The notes beneath the pieces were generated by a model. It saw only the letters and a list, made by a program, of their open reading frames with translations, was not told the DNA's origin and ran no database searches. Positions 34,516 to 42,888 of a stretch of 64,000 bases of DNA are shown here, piece by piece. The translations under genes and the position numbers were made by a program. Source of the stretch: Muribaculum sp. An289 (GTDB lineage Bacteria; Bacteroidota; Bacteroidia; Bacteroidales; UBA932); the NCBI RefSeq assembly GCF_002159555.1, contig NZ_NFIV01000008.1, positions 1 through 64,000 on the forward strand, given 5' to 3'. Every line of letters begins with the position of its first letter. Position 1 is the first letter of the stretch.

Positions 34516-35925
34516 ATGGACATTATCGGCAGTTCCATAGAAAGGGCAAGGGGATTTTTCGCCTCGGGAACGACACGCGACCCGAGCTTCCGGAAAGAGG
34601 CCCTGAAAAGACTTCGTGACAATATCCGCTCGATGGAAGACGAAATCTTCGCCGCACTTGACGAGGATCTCGGGAAATCCGCCACCGAATCATACATGAC
34701 AGAGACCGGGATGGTGCTCGAAAGCATCGGTTACATGCTCCGCCACCTCGGAAACCTGAGCCGCCCGCGCCGCACGGCCCCATCCATAGGACAGGCCCCC
34801 GGAAAAGCGACAATATATCCTGAACCATACGGAACGGCACTTATAATCAGCCCCTGGAATTATCCGCTGCTTCTTGCGCTCGACCCTCTTGTCGCGGCGA
34901 TAGCGGCCGGCAATTGCTGCATATTAAAGCCGAGCGAATATGCCCCTGCCACAAGCCTCCTTTTGCACAGACTCATTTCCCGCACCTTCGACCCGGGACA
35001 CGTATGCATCATCGAAGGAGGCAGCGATGTCGGGGAAGCGCTCCTCGAGTGCAGATTCGATTACATTTTCTATACCGGAGGAAAAACAGTAGGGCGCATC
35101 GTAATGGAAAAGGCCTCCCGCCATCTTACCCCGGTAACCCTCGAACTGGGAGGGAAAAGCCCCGTAGTAGTTCTGGACGATGCCGACGTAGATGTCGCCG
35201 CAAGGCGCATAGCCTTCGGCAAACTGCTCAACTGCGGGCAGACCTGCGTGGCTCCGGACTACCTGCTTGTCGGGAAAGGAATCAAGGAAAGGTTCATCCG
35301 GGCATTCATACGTGAAACCGAAAAAATGTACGGAAGCCAGCCGATGGAAAGCCCGGACTACGGCAAGATAATCAACCGGCGGCATTTCGACAGACTGTCG
35401 CGCTTCATAAGCATGGCCGACAGGAACGGAAGTACGGGCAGTACTGGCGAAGGGCATGTAGTATACGGAGGCATGTGCGACCCTGAAAGGTCAAAGATAG
35501 CGCCCACCCTGCTTACAGAGGTGACATGGAACTCGGCAATCATGCAGGAAGAGATTTTCGGACCGATCCTGCCGATACTGGAAACAGAATCACTCGAAGA
35601 TGCCATTGCACATATCTCATCAGGGGAAAGGCCGCTTGCCGCATACATCTTTACCGGAAACAGAAAACTCGCAGAGAAATTCATACGCACCGTCCCGTTC
35701 GGAGGAGGATGCATCAACGACACCATAATGCAACTCGCTTCCCCCAGGCTGCCTTTCGGCGGCACTGGAGAAAGCGGAATCGGGACTTACCATGGGAAAT
35801 GGGGCTTCCGTACCTTCACACACTATAAAAGCATATTGTCGAAAGGGACCTCGATAGACCCTCCGTTCAGGTACGCCCCATATAACCGGGTCATTTCACG
35901 CCTGATACACAGGCTTATAGGATAA
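34516..35925 (+). CDS. Aldehyde dehydrogenase (class 3-like)
   Basis: A 469-residue NAD(P)-dependent aldehyde dehydrogenase. The NAD-binding motif ISPWNYPLLLALDPLVAAIA lies near 112-131. The general base is E210 in LELGGKSP, and the catalytic cysteine is C244 in NCGQTCVAP. EEIFGPILP and PFGGTGESGIGTYHGKWGF near the C-terminus are typical of the short ALDH3/YwdH group. It probably oxidises medium-chain or reactive aldehydes to acids; the substrate is not shown. It starts 9 bp after the TapB-family gene, and its stop is 1 bp from the convergent barrel gene. Confidence 0.93.
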   Translation: MDIIGSSIERARGFFASGTTRDPSFRKEALKRLRDNIRSMEDEIFAALDEDLGKSATESYMTETGMVLESIGYMLRHLGNLSRPRRTAPSIGQAPGKATIYPEPYGTALIISPWNYPLLLALDPLVAAIAAGNCCILKPSEYAPATSLLLHRLISRTFDPGHVCIIEGGSDVGEALLECRFDYIFYTGGKTVGRIVMEKASRHLTPVTLELGGKSPVVVLDDADVDVAARRIAFGKLLNCGQTCVAPDYLLVGKGIKERFIRAFIRETEKMYGSQPMESPDYGKIINRRHFDRLSRFISMADRNGSTGSTGEGHVVYGGMCDPERSKIAPTLLTEVTWNSAIMQEEIFGPILPILETESLEDAIAHISSGERPLAAYIFTGNRKLAEKFIRTVPFGGGCINDTIMQLASPRLPFGGTGESGIGTYHGKWGFRTFTHYKSILSKGTSIDPPFRYAPYNRVISRLIHRLIG

Positions 35926-35926
35926 A

Positions 35927-36442
35927 CTACAAATAGAATACGCAAGTAAGGGCGAAGTTGGCAAGCGCAAGGCCGTTGTAACCGGCTTCCGTATGCCCTC
36001 CTCCATACACCATAGATACGCTGATGGCAGGCGACCAATCGAATGAAAGGGCAATAGGCGCGCCGTTGAACCTGATTCCGAAACGTGCCATACCCTGAGG
36101 GCCTACATAAGCATAATTCTCACCTCCGCCGACATTGAGCCCGACACCGGCATCCAAGAACCACTCACCTGCCGAAGGAGTCCAGTTCCAGTTTGCAAGC
36201 TTGAAGTTGTACAGTACGGAGAAGTCCGCACTGGCACCGTAAGGGAAACGGCCGTCAAATCCGTCTCTCATGAAATTGTTGGCAAAGCCGGCACCGAAAC
36301 GGGCTTCGATATAATTCGCGCCCATATCGTACTGGCCTACAACCTGGGCAGTCGCACCCAAACGGGCTCCCACCGCCCAATCCTGAGCACTCAGACCCAA
36401 TGATATGAGGCTGAATGCGATCGCTACAAACAATTTTTTCAT
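35927..36442 (-). CDS. Small outer-membrane beta-barrel protein
   Basis: A 171-residue protein with a signal peptide (MKKLFVAIAFSLISLGLSAQ, cleavage near 20). The mature part alternates polar and hydrophobic residues in about eight strands and ends in FALTCVFYL, an aromatic C-terminus typical of outer-membrane barrels. Glycine-rich turns such as GLNVGGGENY are frequent. It resembles OmpX/OmpA-type 8-stranded barrels by architecture only. A single-gene unit with its own promoter, convergent with the aldehyde dehydrogenase. The function is unknown. Confidence 0.78.
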   Translation of the reverse strand: MKKLFVAIAFSLISLGLSAQDWAVGARLGATAQVVGQYDMGANYIEARFGAGFANNFMRDGFDGRFPYGASADFSVLYNFKLANWNWTPSAGEWFLDAGVGLNVGGGENYAYVGPQGMARFGIRFNGAPIALSFDWSPAISVSMVYGGGHTEAGYNGLALANFALTCVFYL

Positions 36443-36466
36443 ATCGCAAAAAATTTAAACAATTCA

Positions 36467-36498
36467 CAAATATAGCAAGAAGACGGGAGCAAAACAAG
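36467..36498 (-). promoter_or_regulatory. Promoter of the beta-barrel gene
   Basis: On the minus strand CTTG (36495-36498), a 20-nt spacer and TATATTTG (36467-36474) match the Bacteroidetes consensus but for one base, 25 bp before the ATG. Confidence 0.65.
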
Positions 36499-36518
36499 CA
36501 AATCCGTCCAATTTGCAC

Positions 36519-38219
36519 CTAAACAAGAGCGAACAGAACCAGCAATTGCGCCACGAGAACCCTCATGAACATGGATATCGGATAGACAGTGGCGTATGCC
36601 GTCGACGGGTATGCCGAGCCGTAAGCCTCATTCGTGAATGCCAGTCCAGGAGGGCTGGTGTAACTTCCGGCCATGAGTCCCATTATCTGGTAAAAATTGA
36701 GCTTCATCACTCCCCTGCCGATAAAACCGACTATCAGCAAAGGGATTACGGTAATGATGAAGCCGTAGATGACCCACATGTAACCGCCGTTCACTATCGT
36801 ATCCACGAAACTCTCGCCGGCGGACAGCCCTACGGAAGCGAGGAAGAGCGCTATGCCTATCTCGCGAAGCATCTTGTTGGCACTCACGGTAGTATAGGTA
36901 GGAAGCTTGAAATGGGGACCGAAACGGCTGAAAAGTATGGCCACAATCAGAGGACCGCCTGCAAGGCCGAGTTTGACTGGCTGGGGGATTCCCGGAAAGA
37001 TGAAAGGAAGCGAGCCGACTATGACACCGACTGCGATTCCGAAAAATATAGGGACGATATTCGGCTCACGGAGTTCGTCCATCGAATTGCCGAAAAGTTC
37101 TTCCGCCTTGTTTATCGCCTCTTCGGTACCGACAACCGTAAGCCTGTCGCCGAGCTGAAGTTCAAGGCTCGGGGAAGGGACTATGTCCACATCGGCCCTG
37201 TTCACGCGGGTGATGCTTATACCGTATGAAGACCGCACCTTGAGCGAGCCGAGGGTACGTCCCGTAAGCTCGCGGCGCGTAATTATCAGGTGTTTGTATA
37301 TGTGCGAAGAATCTATTTTCTCCCACTCCGCGAAAGGCATGTCTATCTGCGCCCCGAAAAACGCCGCCACCGCATCGGCCGAAGATTTGGAGGTGATTAC
37401 CAGTGCCTTGTCGCCTTCATCCACGACCGAATCGGAAGAAGGCATTATGGCCGTCCCCGTAGAGGCCTTGAAAAGACGGGACACCACATATTTTTTCCCG
37501 ATATAACCGTCTATTTCCGAAAGGGTCTTCCCGAAAATGGCAGGGTTCTTTATTTCAACGGCCAGCCTCCTCGCCGTATCGAGATTGACACTGACGGCAT
37601 CCATTTTTTCCTTCTCGTCCTTGACCTTGATATGGAAAACGCCCTTAATCAGCAGAATGGAGGCTATCACACCGAGCACGCCGAGCGGATAGGCCACGGC
37701 ATAACCGGTAGCAATGTTGTCGGCCATCGCCGCCGCCACATTCGAATCCACCCCCAAGGCCGCCTGGGTATCGATATAGGTCTGCTGCGCAGCACCGAGG
37801 CCCGGGGTATTCGTAACCGCACCGGACATGATGCCCACCATGGTAACGAGGTCCGTTCCCGTCACAAGATGGATGATGTAGGCGGTAAGGGCCGCAAGCA
37901 ATACTATCACAATCGCAAGCAGGTTCAGTTTTATGCCGCCCTTCTTCAATGACGAGAAAAATCCGGGGCCTACCTGCAAGCCTATGGAATAGATGAAAAG
38001 AATAAGGCCGAATTCCTTCACGAAATGGGATGTCGTGGAATCTATGCGCATGCCGAAATGGCTTGCAAGGATGCCCACGAAAAGCACCCAGGTTATGCCC
38101 AAGGACACTCCCTTGACCTTAAAGCGCCCGAGAACGATTCCTATGGCAATCACCAATGATATGAGAAAAAGCGAATGGGCCACGCCGTTTCCGATGAAAA
38201 GCTCCTCTAACCAATTCAT
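36519..38219 (-). CDS. YidE/AspT-family transporter with two TrkA-C domains
   Basis: A 566-residue inner-membrane protein of the aspartate:alanine exchanger family. Two membrane blocks (about 10-190 and 385-566) flank a cytoplasmic region of two TrkA-C domains (about 205-375). The duplicated motif is seen as SGAVTNTPGLGAAQQ near 135 and, in the second half, as AGSYTSPPGLAFTNEA near 515. AspT itself exchanges aspartate for alanine, but for YidE/YbjL-type members the substrate is unknown. It lies 6 bp after the acyl-ACP thioesterase gene and is probably co-transcribed. Confidence 0.9.
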   Translation of the reverse strand: MNWLEELFIGNGVAHSLFLISLVIAIGIVLGRFKVKGVSLGITWVLFVGILASHFGMRIDSTTSHFVKEFGLILFIYSIGLQVGPGFFSSLKKGGIKLNLLAIVIVLLAALTAYIIHLVTGTDLVTMVGIMSGAVTNTPGLGAAQQTYIDTQAALGVDSNVAAAMADNIATGYAVAYPLGVLGVIASILLIKGVFHIKVKDEKEKMDAVSVNLDTARRLAVEIKNPAIFGKTLSEIDGYIGKKYVVSRLFKASTGTAIMPSSDSVVDEGDKALVITSKSSADAVAAFFGAQIDMPFAEWEKIDSSHIYKHLIITRRELTGRTLGSLKVRSSYGISITRVNRADVDIVPSPSLELQLGDRLTVVGTEEAINKAEELFGNSMDELREPNIVPIFFGIAVGVIVGSLPFIFPGIPQPVKLGLAGGPLIVAILFSRFGPHFKLPTYTTVSANKMLREIGIALFLASVGLSAGESFVDTIVNGGYMWVIYGFIITVIPLLIVGFIGRGVMKLNFYQIMGLMAGSYTSPPGLAFTNEAYGSAYPSTAYATVYPISMFMRVLVAQLLVLFALV

Positions 38220-38225
38220 ATCGTA

Positions 38226-38966
38226 TTACTTAAACCTGATCAAAGTTGTAAAGACCGCCTTGTCGGCAATCCTGCCTTCTATATAATGATCGTTTCCGCA
38301 GCAGGCGCGGTAAATCGAAACGCGCTCCCCGGCCTTGGACTCATGATTGAAGTTTATGGTAAAATCCAGGACCTCCCTTTCCAGAGAGACATCCAGCCCC
38401 ACGGCATCCATTGCCCAGCCCATGTAGGAGGCGTTGTTCGTATGCCCGTTCATGTCGATATCGGAATAGGCCACGACATGTTCCGCGACAAGCTCTACCC
38501 CTTCGCGCGGCATGACCACCTTCTCGGCGGAATGCTCCACGGCATTTTCCTTACATACCGACCCGTCCCTGTCCACGGCAAAATGCTCCCTTGTGAACTG
38601 GCGGGTCTCGATATTGACGATTACCCATGAGCTCGTGGCCGCAACGGCGACATTCCCGTCCTTGTCCAGAATCTGGAAATCCCTGATGGACATTATCCTT
38701 TCCAGCCCTTTGTGCCAGGTCCGCAGGGTAACTGCATCCTTCCATTTGGGAGGATTGATGAAACGGGCGTAAAAACGGGTCACGACCCAGGCGAGCTTGC
38801 GGGATATGAAGTCGTCATAACCGAAATGCAGGCGCTCGGCATGAAGCTGGGCCATTTCCTGGGCCCAGTCCATAAAGGCCTCCGGCCGCAGAATCTTGTT
38901 CGCATCCGTCTCGAAACAGGCCACCGTATGGGCCCTTTCCAAAATCTTGTTTTCCATTTCTTCCAT
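38226..38966 (-). CDS. Acyl-ACP thioesterase
   Basis: A 246-residue double hot-dog protein of the acyl-ACP thioesterase family, which releases fatty acids from acyl carrier protein. The N-terminal hot-dog carries LRPEAFMDWAQEMAQLHAE. The C-terminal one carries DIDMNGHTNNASYMGWAMD near 168-186, containing the Asn/His catalytic-type residues. Length matches bacterial members. It is upstream of the YidE-type transporter by 6 bp, with a TACCTTTG element 21 bp before its start. Confidence 0.9.
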   Translation of the reverse strand: MEEMENKILERAHTVACFETDANKILRPEAFMDWAQEMAQLHAERLHFGYDDFISRKLAWVVTRFYARFINPPKWKDAVTLRTWHKGLERIMSIRDFQILDKDGNVAVAATSSWVIVNIETRQFTREHFAVDRDGSVCKENAVEHSAEKVVMPREGVELVAEHVVAYSDIDMNGHTNNASYMGWAMDAVGLDVSLEREVLDFTINFNHESKAGERVSIYRACCGNDHYIEGRIADKAVFTTLIRFK

Positions 38967-38986
38967 AAGGCAAATGAATGCGGCCG

Positions 38987-38994
38987 CAAAGGTA
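38987..38994 (-). promoter_or_regulatory. -7 element for the thioesterase-transporter pair
   Basis: TACCTTTG on the minus strand fits TAnnTTTG, 20 bp before the ATG. No TTTG lies at the usual distance upstream. Confidence 0.5.
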
Positions 38995-39011
38995 CAAAAA
39001 GAAATTATGAC

Positions 39012-39019
39012 TATTTTTG
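39012..39019 (+). promoter_or_regulatory. -7 element for the GT2 gene
   Basis: TATTTTTG on the plus strand lies 48 bp before the GT2 ATG. The -33 region is not clear. Confidence 0.4.
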
Positions 39020-39067
39020 TTTTTCAAAAAACAGTTTTGAAATTTTAGGATTTAAAATATCGGTAAA

Positions 39068-40153
39068 ATGTCGAATGTCGCTGTCGTGATTTTGAATTGG
39101 AACGGGGTGGATTTTATGAAAAAATTCATTCCCGGAGTTGTCGCCTCCTGCAACCGGCTGAGTGAAAGGCTTCCCGGATGGACCGCCCGCACGGTCGTGG
39201 CGGACAATGGCTCTACGGACGGTTCCGTGGAATGGATGAAAGGACTCGGAGAGTGTGCGGACACCTTATTTTTCGACAGGAACTACGGGTTCACCGGAGG
39301 TTACAACAAAGCGTTCCGGGAGCTCGGAGGGAAAGGCTTCGACTATTTCCTGCTGCTCAATTCCGACATAGAAGTCACGGAAGACTGGCTGGTCCCGCTT
39401 GCGCAGTGGATGGACTCGCATCCGTCATGCGGAGTGGCCGCTCCGAAACTTCACGGCTACACGGCACGGGACAGCTTCGAATATGCCGGAGCCGCAGGCG
39501 GCTTCATAGACAGATGGGGCTTCCCGTTCTGCCGCGGAAGGGTAAGGTCGGCGATAGAGACAGACAAGGGGCAGTACGACAAGGCATGCCGGACATTCTG
39601 GGCCACAGGGGCGGCAATGATGGTACGCCGGAGCGTTTTCGAACAGTGCGGAGGGCTCGACGAGGCATTTTTCGCCCACATGGAGGAGATAGATTTCTGC
39701 TGGAGGGCGCAACTGCTCGGATGGCAGGTCTGGAATGTGCCGCAATCCGTCATTTACCATGTAGGCGGAGGGGCCCTGCCGAATGAATCGCCGAGGAAAC
39801 TGTACCTCAACTTCAGGAACAACCTGCTGATGCTCCACAAGAATCTTCCACGGCGCGGCCACGGCCCGTTCATCTTCTTCAGAATGGTTCTCGACGGGGC
39901 GGCGGGCGCCGTGTATCTGCTTACGGGAAAACCTGCCTACTGCAAATCCGTAATGGAGGCGCACCGCGATTTCAGAAAGATGAAACGCGAAATGAAGATT
40001 TCCCCGCGGCTGTCGCCTGAAATGCTGCATGAAGCCGGAATCACGGACAGCAAAGGCCGCATCATGACGATATGGCGGAGAAGCATACTCCTTCCTTTCA
40101 GCCGCAAGGCTTCCGGCAACATGGCTTCGTTTTTCCGGAAACTGGAAGAATGA
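39068..40153 (+). CDS. GT2-family glycosyltransferase (rhamnosyltransferase-like)
   Basis: A 361-residue GT-A glycosyltransferase. The N-terminus VAVVILNWNGVDFMKKF and VVADNGSTDGS (about 39-49) form the nucleotide-sugar site. LLLNSDIEV (about 97-105) is the DxD-like metal motif, and EEIDFCWRAQLLGW near 205 is the conserved ED-type acceptor motif. This pattern is typical of WbbL-like transferases acting in surface polysaccharide synthesis. A basic C-terminal tail may associate with the membrane. It is a lone gene with no polysaccharide genes nearby, so the target is unknown. Confidence 0.88.
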   Translation: MSNVAVVILNWNGVDFMKKFIPGVVASCNRLSERLPGWTARTVVADNGSTDGSVEWMKGLGECADTLFFDRNYGFTGGYNKAFRELGGKGFDYFLLLNSDIEVTEDWLVPLAQWMDSHPSCGVAAPKLHGYTARDSFEYAGAAGGFIDRWGFPFCRGRVRSAIETDKGQYDKACRTFWATGAAMMVRRSVFEQCGGLDEAFFAHMEEIDFCWRAQLLGWQVWNVPQSVIYHVGGGALPNESPRKLYLNFRNNLLMLHKNLPRRGHGPFIFFRMVLDGAAGAVYLLTGKPAYCKSVMEAHRDFRKMKREMKISPRLSPEMLHEAGITDSKGRIMTIWRRSILLPFSRKASGNMASFFRKLEE

Positions 40154-40164
40154 CAAAACCGCTT

Positions 40165-40917
40165 TCAGCGGATATCAAACATAACCGGCATTATAAAGGA
40201 CATGCTTACAGGTTCGCCGTCCTTCATTGCCGGAGTCCATTTCGGTGAGGATTTCACCACCTTCAAAGTCTCGTTGTCCAATTCCGCCGAGAGCCCTCTT
40301 ATCAGGGATATGTCGGTCAGATATCCGTCCTTGCCTACGAGGAAACCCACCATGATGACACCCTTGTGTTTCTGTTTCAGGGCTTCCTCTGGATAATCCA
40401 TATTCTCGCTTACCCATACGGCGAAAGAGTTCTTGTCGCCGCCCATGAACTTCGGCATCTCATCGACATAATCTACCTCGTATGCTGCCAGGGGATTTCT
40501 CTTTGTACAGGAAACCTCAATCGATTTCGGCGCGTAACCGTCTTTTGAAATAACTATGTCGCATCGCACATTACGGCGCCTGCCGGCATCCATGGATAGT
40601 ACGTATTTTTCTCCGTCATAAGGCTGGACCTCCTTAATCCGGGTCCTCTGATTTTCGTCCGCCATTTCGAATTCAAGCCCTTCCAGATCCGAGTACACAA
40701 CCAGCGTAGGGGTTTCCGGGGCAAGCAGGTTTTCAGGAAGATTTTCCTCAGCCAGCTCCTTGTCGCCCAAAGGACGGCTTGCAATATGCCTTTCCTGATT
40801 GTCCATTGCACTGTCCATTGCGCTGTTCATTGCGCCCGAAACGGCCGGTGCGCATAACGACATGGCTGTCAGAACGTATACGGCAGCCATAAAACGATTG
40901 TGAGAAAACGGTTTCAT
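40165..40917 (-). CDS. TonB C-terminal domain protein
   Basis: A 250-residue protein with one N-terminal hydrophobic segment (about 8-29), which may be a signal or an anchor. A short AMxS repeat follows, then a central region with a possible carboxypeptidase-like beta fold. The TonB C-terminal domain (about 160-250) contains YPEEALKQKHKGVIMVGFLVGKDG and SPKWTPAMKDGEPVSMSF. Such domains contact TonB boxes of outer-membrane receptors. Unlike classical TonB there is no proline-rich spacer, and no ExbBD genes are nearby. It may be a periplasmic relative rather than an energy transducer. Confidence 0.82.
   Translation of the reverse strand: MKPFSHNRFMAAVYVLTAMSLCAPAVSGAMNSAMDSAMDNQERHIASRPLGDKELAEENLPENLLAPETPTLVVYSDLEGLEFEMADENQRTRIKEVQPYDGEKYVLSMDAGRRRNVRCDIVISKDGYAPKSIEVSCTKRNPLAAYEVDYVDEMPKFMGGDKNSFAVWVSENMDYPEEALKQKHKGVIMVGFLVGKDGYLTDISLIRGLSAELDNETLKVVKSSPKWTPAMKDGEPVSMSFIMPVMFDIR
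40800..40835 (-). repeat. In-frame 12-bp tandem repeats in the TonB-domain gene
   Basis: Three 12-bp units (40800-40811, 40812-40823, 40824-40835) with two or three differences encode the AMNS/AMDS repeats just after the signal/anchor segment. Copy changes would keep the frame. Confidence 0.75.
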
Positions 40918-41058
40918 AATTTTATCGCTATATTTGGTTTAAATGTTTCCGCCATAAAATTATAAAAATTTCCGTCATGATGTTCCGAGAATCCGGGAAA
41001 TTTTCAAATTTTCTTGATGGCGAGTACTGTTGACTCGAGCAGGTGGCGGGAGCGGGAC

Positions 41059-42213
41059 CTACCTTTTGACCGACTGGACATCCATCCCGGAAGGTTTCTG
41101 GAAGACTCTCAGACCGAACCGCGGCAATGAAGCGATTACATGCTCGATTACATCGGAGGCCATGCGCTCGTAAGGCACCCAGTCTTTTTCTTCCGTGAAG
41201 AAATAAAGCTGGAGAGGCAGGCCCTCGGAGGTAGGCTCCAGTTGCCGCACCATCAGCATCAGGCCACTGTTGATTCCGGAAAGCGTGCGAAGGTAGTATT
41301 CCACCGCCGTCCTGAAAAGTTTGAGATTGACGATGTCTCCGGCCAGAACCATTCCCTCCGCCCATTTTTCCGAAGAAAAACCTTTCAGTTCTTCTTCCGT
41401 ACAGAACCTTATGGAATTCATATCGATACGCAGGGAACGGGCTACACGGCGGCCGCCGCTCTCGCGCATGCCGCGCCAGTTTTTAAAAGAATCGCTCACG
41501 AGCACGTACGGGGGCACGGTGGTTATGGTTTTGTCCCAATTCCTCACCTTGACGGTATTCAAAGTGACTTCTTCTACTATGCCGTCCACGTCGTATTTTT
41601 CAAGCATTATCCAGTCGCCGGGCCGCAGCATGTCATGGGCGGACAGCTGGACTCCGGCCACGAGACCGAGTATGGTGTCCTTGAAAACCAGCATGAGTAC
41701 GGCAGCGGAAGCGCCGAGCCCGGCTATCAGGGTGGTAAAGTCTTTCTCTATCAGAACCCCTACCGTAAGGATGACACAGATGCCTATTACGATGACTTTC
41801 AGCATCTGGTAAACACCTTTCATCGGCTTGTTTTTCAAAACCTTGGATTCGTTGGAAATCCCGTACAGGGAGGTTATGAATTCGCAGACCAGCCGGCACG
41901 AAACGACTATGATATAAACCGTAAAGGCCTTCGAAAGCAAATCCGTCCACTGGGACTGCCCGGGGAAGAGCAGAGGAAGCGCGACCTGGAATGTCACCGG
42001 AGGGATAAGGTGGAAAACATTGTGGAGGACATTGCCGTTGGTGAGGTAATTGTCCCAATTGTAACTCGTCCTGAGGGCAATCCTGCGCATGAGGGGAACG
42101 AGCAACCGACAGCAAAGAAAATCAATCAGATAAGCCGCAATGATTATTGCGCATGCCACAATAATGCGGACGTGCCCGCTCATTCCCGAAATTACTGAAG
42201 TATCCTCAAACAT
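41059..42213 (-). CDS. MscS-family mechanosensitive channel
   Basis: A 384-residue inner-membrane channel with four or five TM segments (from about 14 to 190). The pore helix/beta domain follows as LIAGLGASAAVLMLVFKDTILGLVAGVQL (about 163-191), then RPGDWI, VEEVTLNTVKVRNWD and TTVPPYVLV. The extra N-terminal helices and length resemble the YbdG/YnaI group, which release solutes at low osmolarity. The leader of about 180 nt upstream contains two tandem-repeat arrays. It is a single-gene unit; 40918-41058 downstream holds no gene that I can see. Confidence 0.92.
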   Translation of the reverse strand: MFEDTSVISGMSGHVRIIVACAIIIAAYLIDFLCCRLLVPLMRRIALRTSYNWDNYLTNGNVLHNVFHLIPPVTFQVALPLLFPGQSQWTDLLSKAFTVYIIVVSCRLVCEFITSLYGISNESKVLKNKPMKGVYQMLKVIVIGICVILTVGVLIEKDFTTLIAGLGASAAVLMLVFKDTILGLVAGVQLSAHDMLRPGDWIMLEKYDVDGIVEEVTLNTVKVRNWDKTITTVPPYVLVSDSFKNWRGMRESGGRRVARSLRIDMNSIRFCTEEELKGFSSEKWAEGMVLAGDIVNLKLFRTAVEYYLRTLSGINSGLMLMVRQLEPTSEGLPLQLYFFTEEKDWVPYERMASDVIEHVIASLPRFGLRVFQKPSGMDVQSVKR

Positions 42214-42234
42214 TTTGTTTCCGTTTATGCAATG

Positions 42235-42286
42235 TTCGTTATGCCAATTCGCTATGCTTATTCGTTATGCTAATTCGTTATGCCAG
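42235..42286. repeat. Four tandem 13-bp repeats upstream of the MscS gene
   Basis: Four 13-bp units of the form TTCGTTATGCTAA (42235-42247, 42248-42260, 42261-42273, 42274-42286) differ by one or two bases each. They begin 22 bp upstream of the mscS ATG, inside the predicted leader. Confidence 0.85.
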
Positions 42287-42325
42287 CTGATGTGCAACTA
42301 TTGGAGCGCGACGATTTTAGGGCGA

Positions 42326-42367
42326 CCATTTGAGTACTGCCATTTGAGTACTGCCATTTGAAGTACG
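42326..42367. repeat. Three tandem 14-bp repeats upstream of the MscS gene
   Basis: CCATTTGAGTACTG occurs twice without change (42326-42339, 42340-42353), followed by a variant CCATTTGAAGTACG (42354-42367). Confidence 0.85.
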
Positions 42368-42400
42368 ACTATTTAAGCGCGGCAACAATAAATGCAACTG

Positions 42401-42408
42401 CAAAATTA
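42401..42408 (-). promoter_or_regulatory. -7 element for the MscS gene
   Basis: TAATTTTG on the minus strand lies upstream of both repeat arrays, giving a leader of about 180 nt. The -33 region is weak. Confidence 0.45.
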
Positions 42409-42409
42409 C

Positions 42410-42888
42410 GAAAAATCCGTGTTCCTAGCGAGGTCGAGGTGGATTCCGCTCGGAACATCAACATTTCTCAAAGGATTAAGAAGCTGTTGAAAATTTTTAC
42501 TCAGAAAATTTGAGACATGCTTCTAAAATTTCCTGCCCGAATCTACATTTGCGAAGGAATACAATCCAGGCGCACGGTCCGATTTAGTCATTTTTCGCAT
42601 AACTTATTGTAAATCAAGAAATAATAAGACACACACCTCAAAACAGCTGTGGATTCTGAAGGGTTTGGAACACCCCGAAATCCACAGTCATAAATTTTTA
42701 CAACAGTATCAACCAACTGATTATCAGTACATATCAATACATTTAGGTTAAGTCGGGGTGTGCTCTGAACTTTTCCGTTTTGCGGCTTCGCCAACTTATC
42801 TTAGAAGTCCTCGTGTTCCCGGCTTTGCAATCCTGACCAAGGACGGTCGCGGAAACATTTTCAGAAATCACAGTTCATGGGTATCTTG
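42410..42888. other. Non-coding region rich in inverted repeats
   Basis: No gene is convincing in these 480 bp. Inverted repeats present are AGAAGC/GCTTCT (42479-42484 with 42519-42524) enclosing CTCA/TGAG (42500-42503 with 42511-42514), CTGTGGATT/AATCCACAG (42647-42655 with 42679-42687) enclosing a GGGT/ACCC pair, and the 13-bp palindrome ACTGATTATCAGT (42716-42728). A 68-codon minus ORF at 42588-42794 has no recognisable family. It may be a decayed mobile element or an unrecognised RNA; neither is shown. Confidence 0.45.

Noticed and set aside
40931-40938. Plus-strand TATATTTG resembling a -7 element
   Set aside because: No plus-strand gene follows until beyond the minus-strand MscS gene, so it is probably a chance match.
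42214-42430. Tandem repeats considered as a CRISPR array
   Set aside because: The units are adjacent without spacers, only 13-14 bp long, and no cas genes are present in the window.
42588-42794. Minus-strand ORF of 68 codons in the hairpin-rich region
   Set aside because: No family recognised; it spans a stem-loop and a palindrome and has no promoter or ribosome-binding support.
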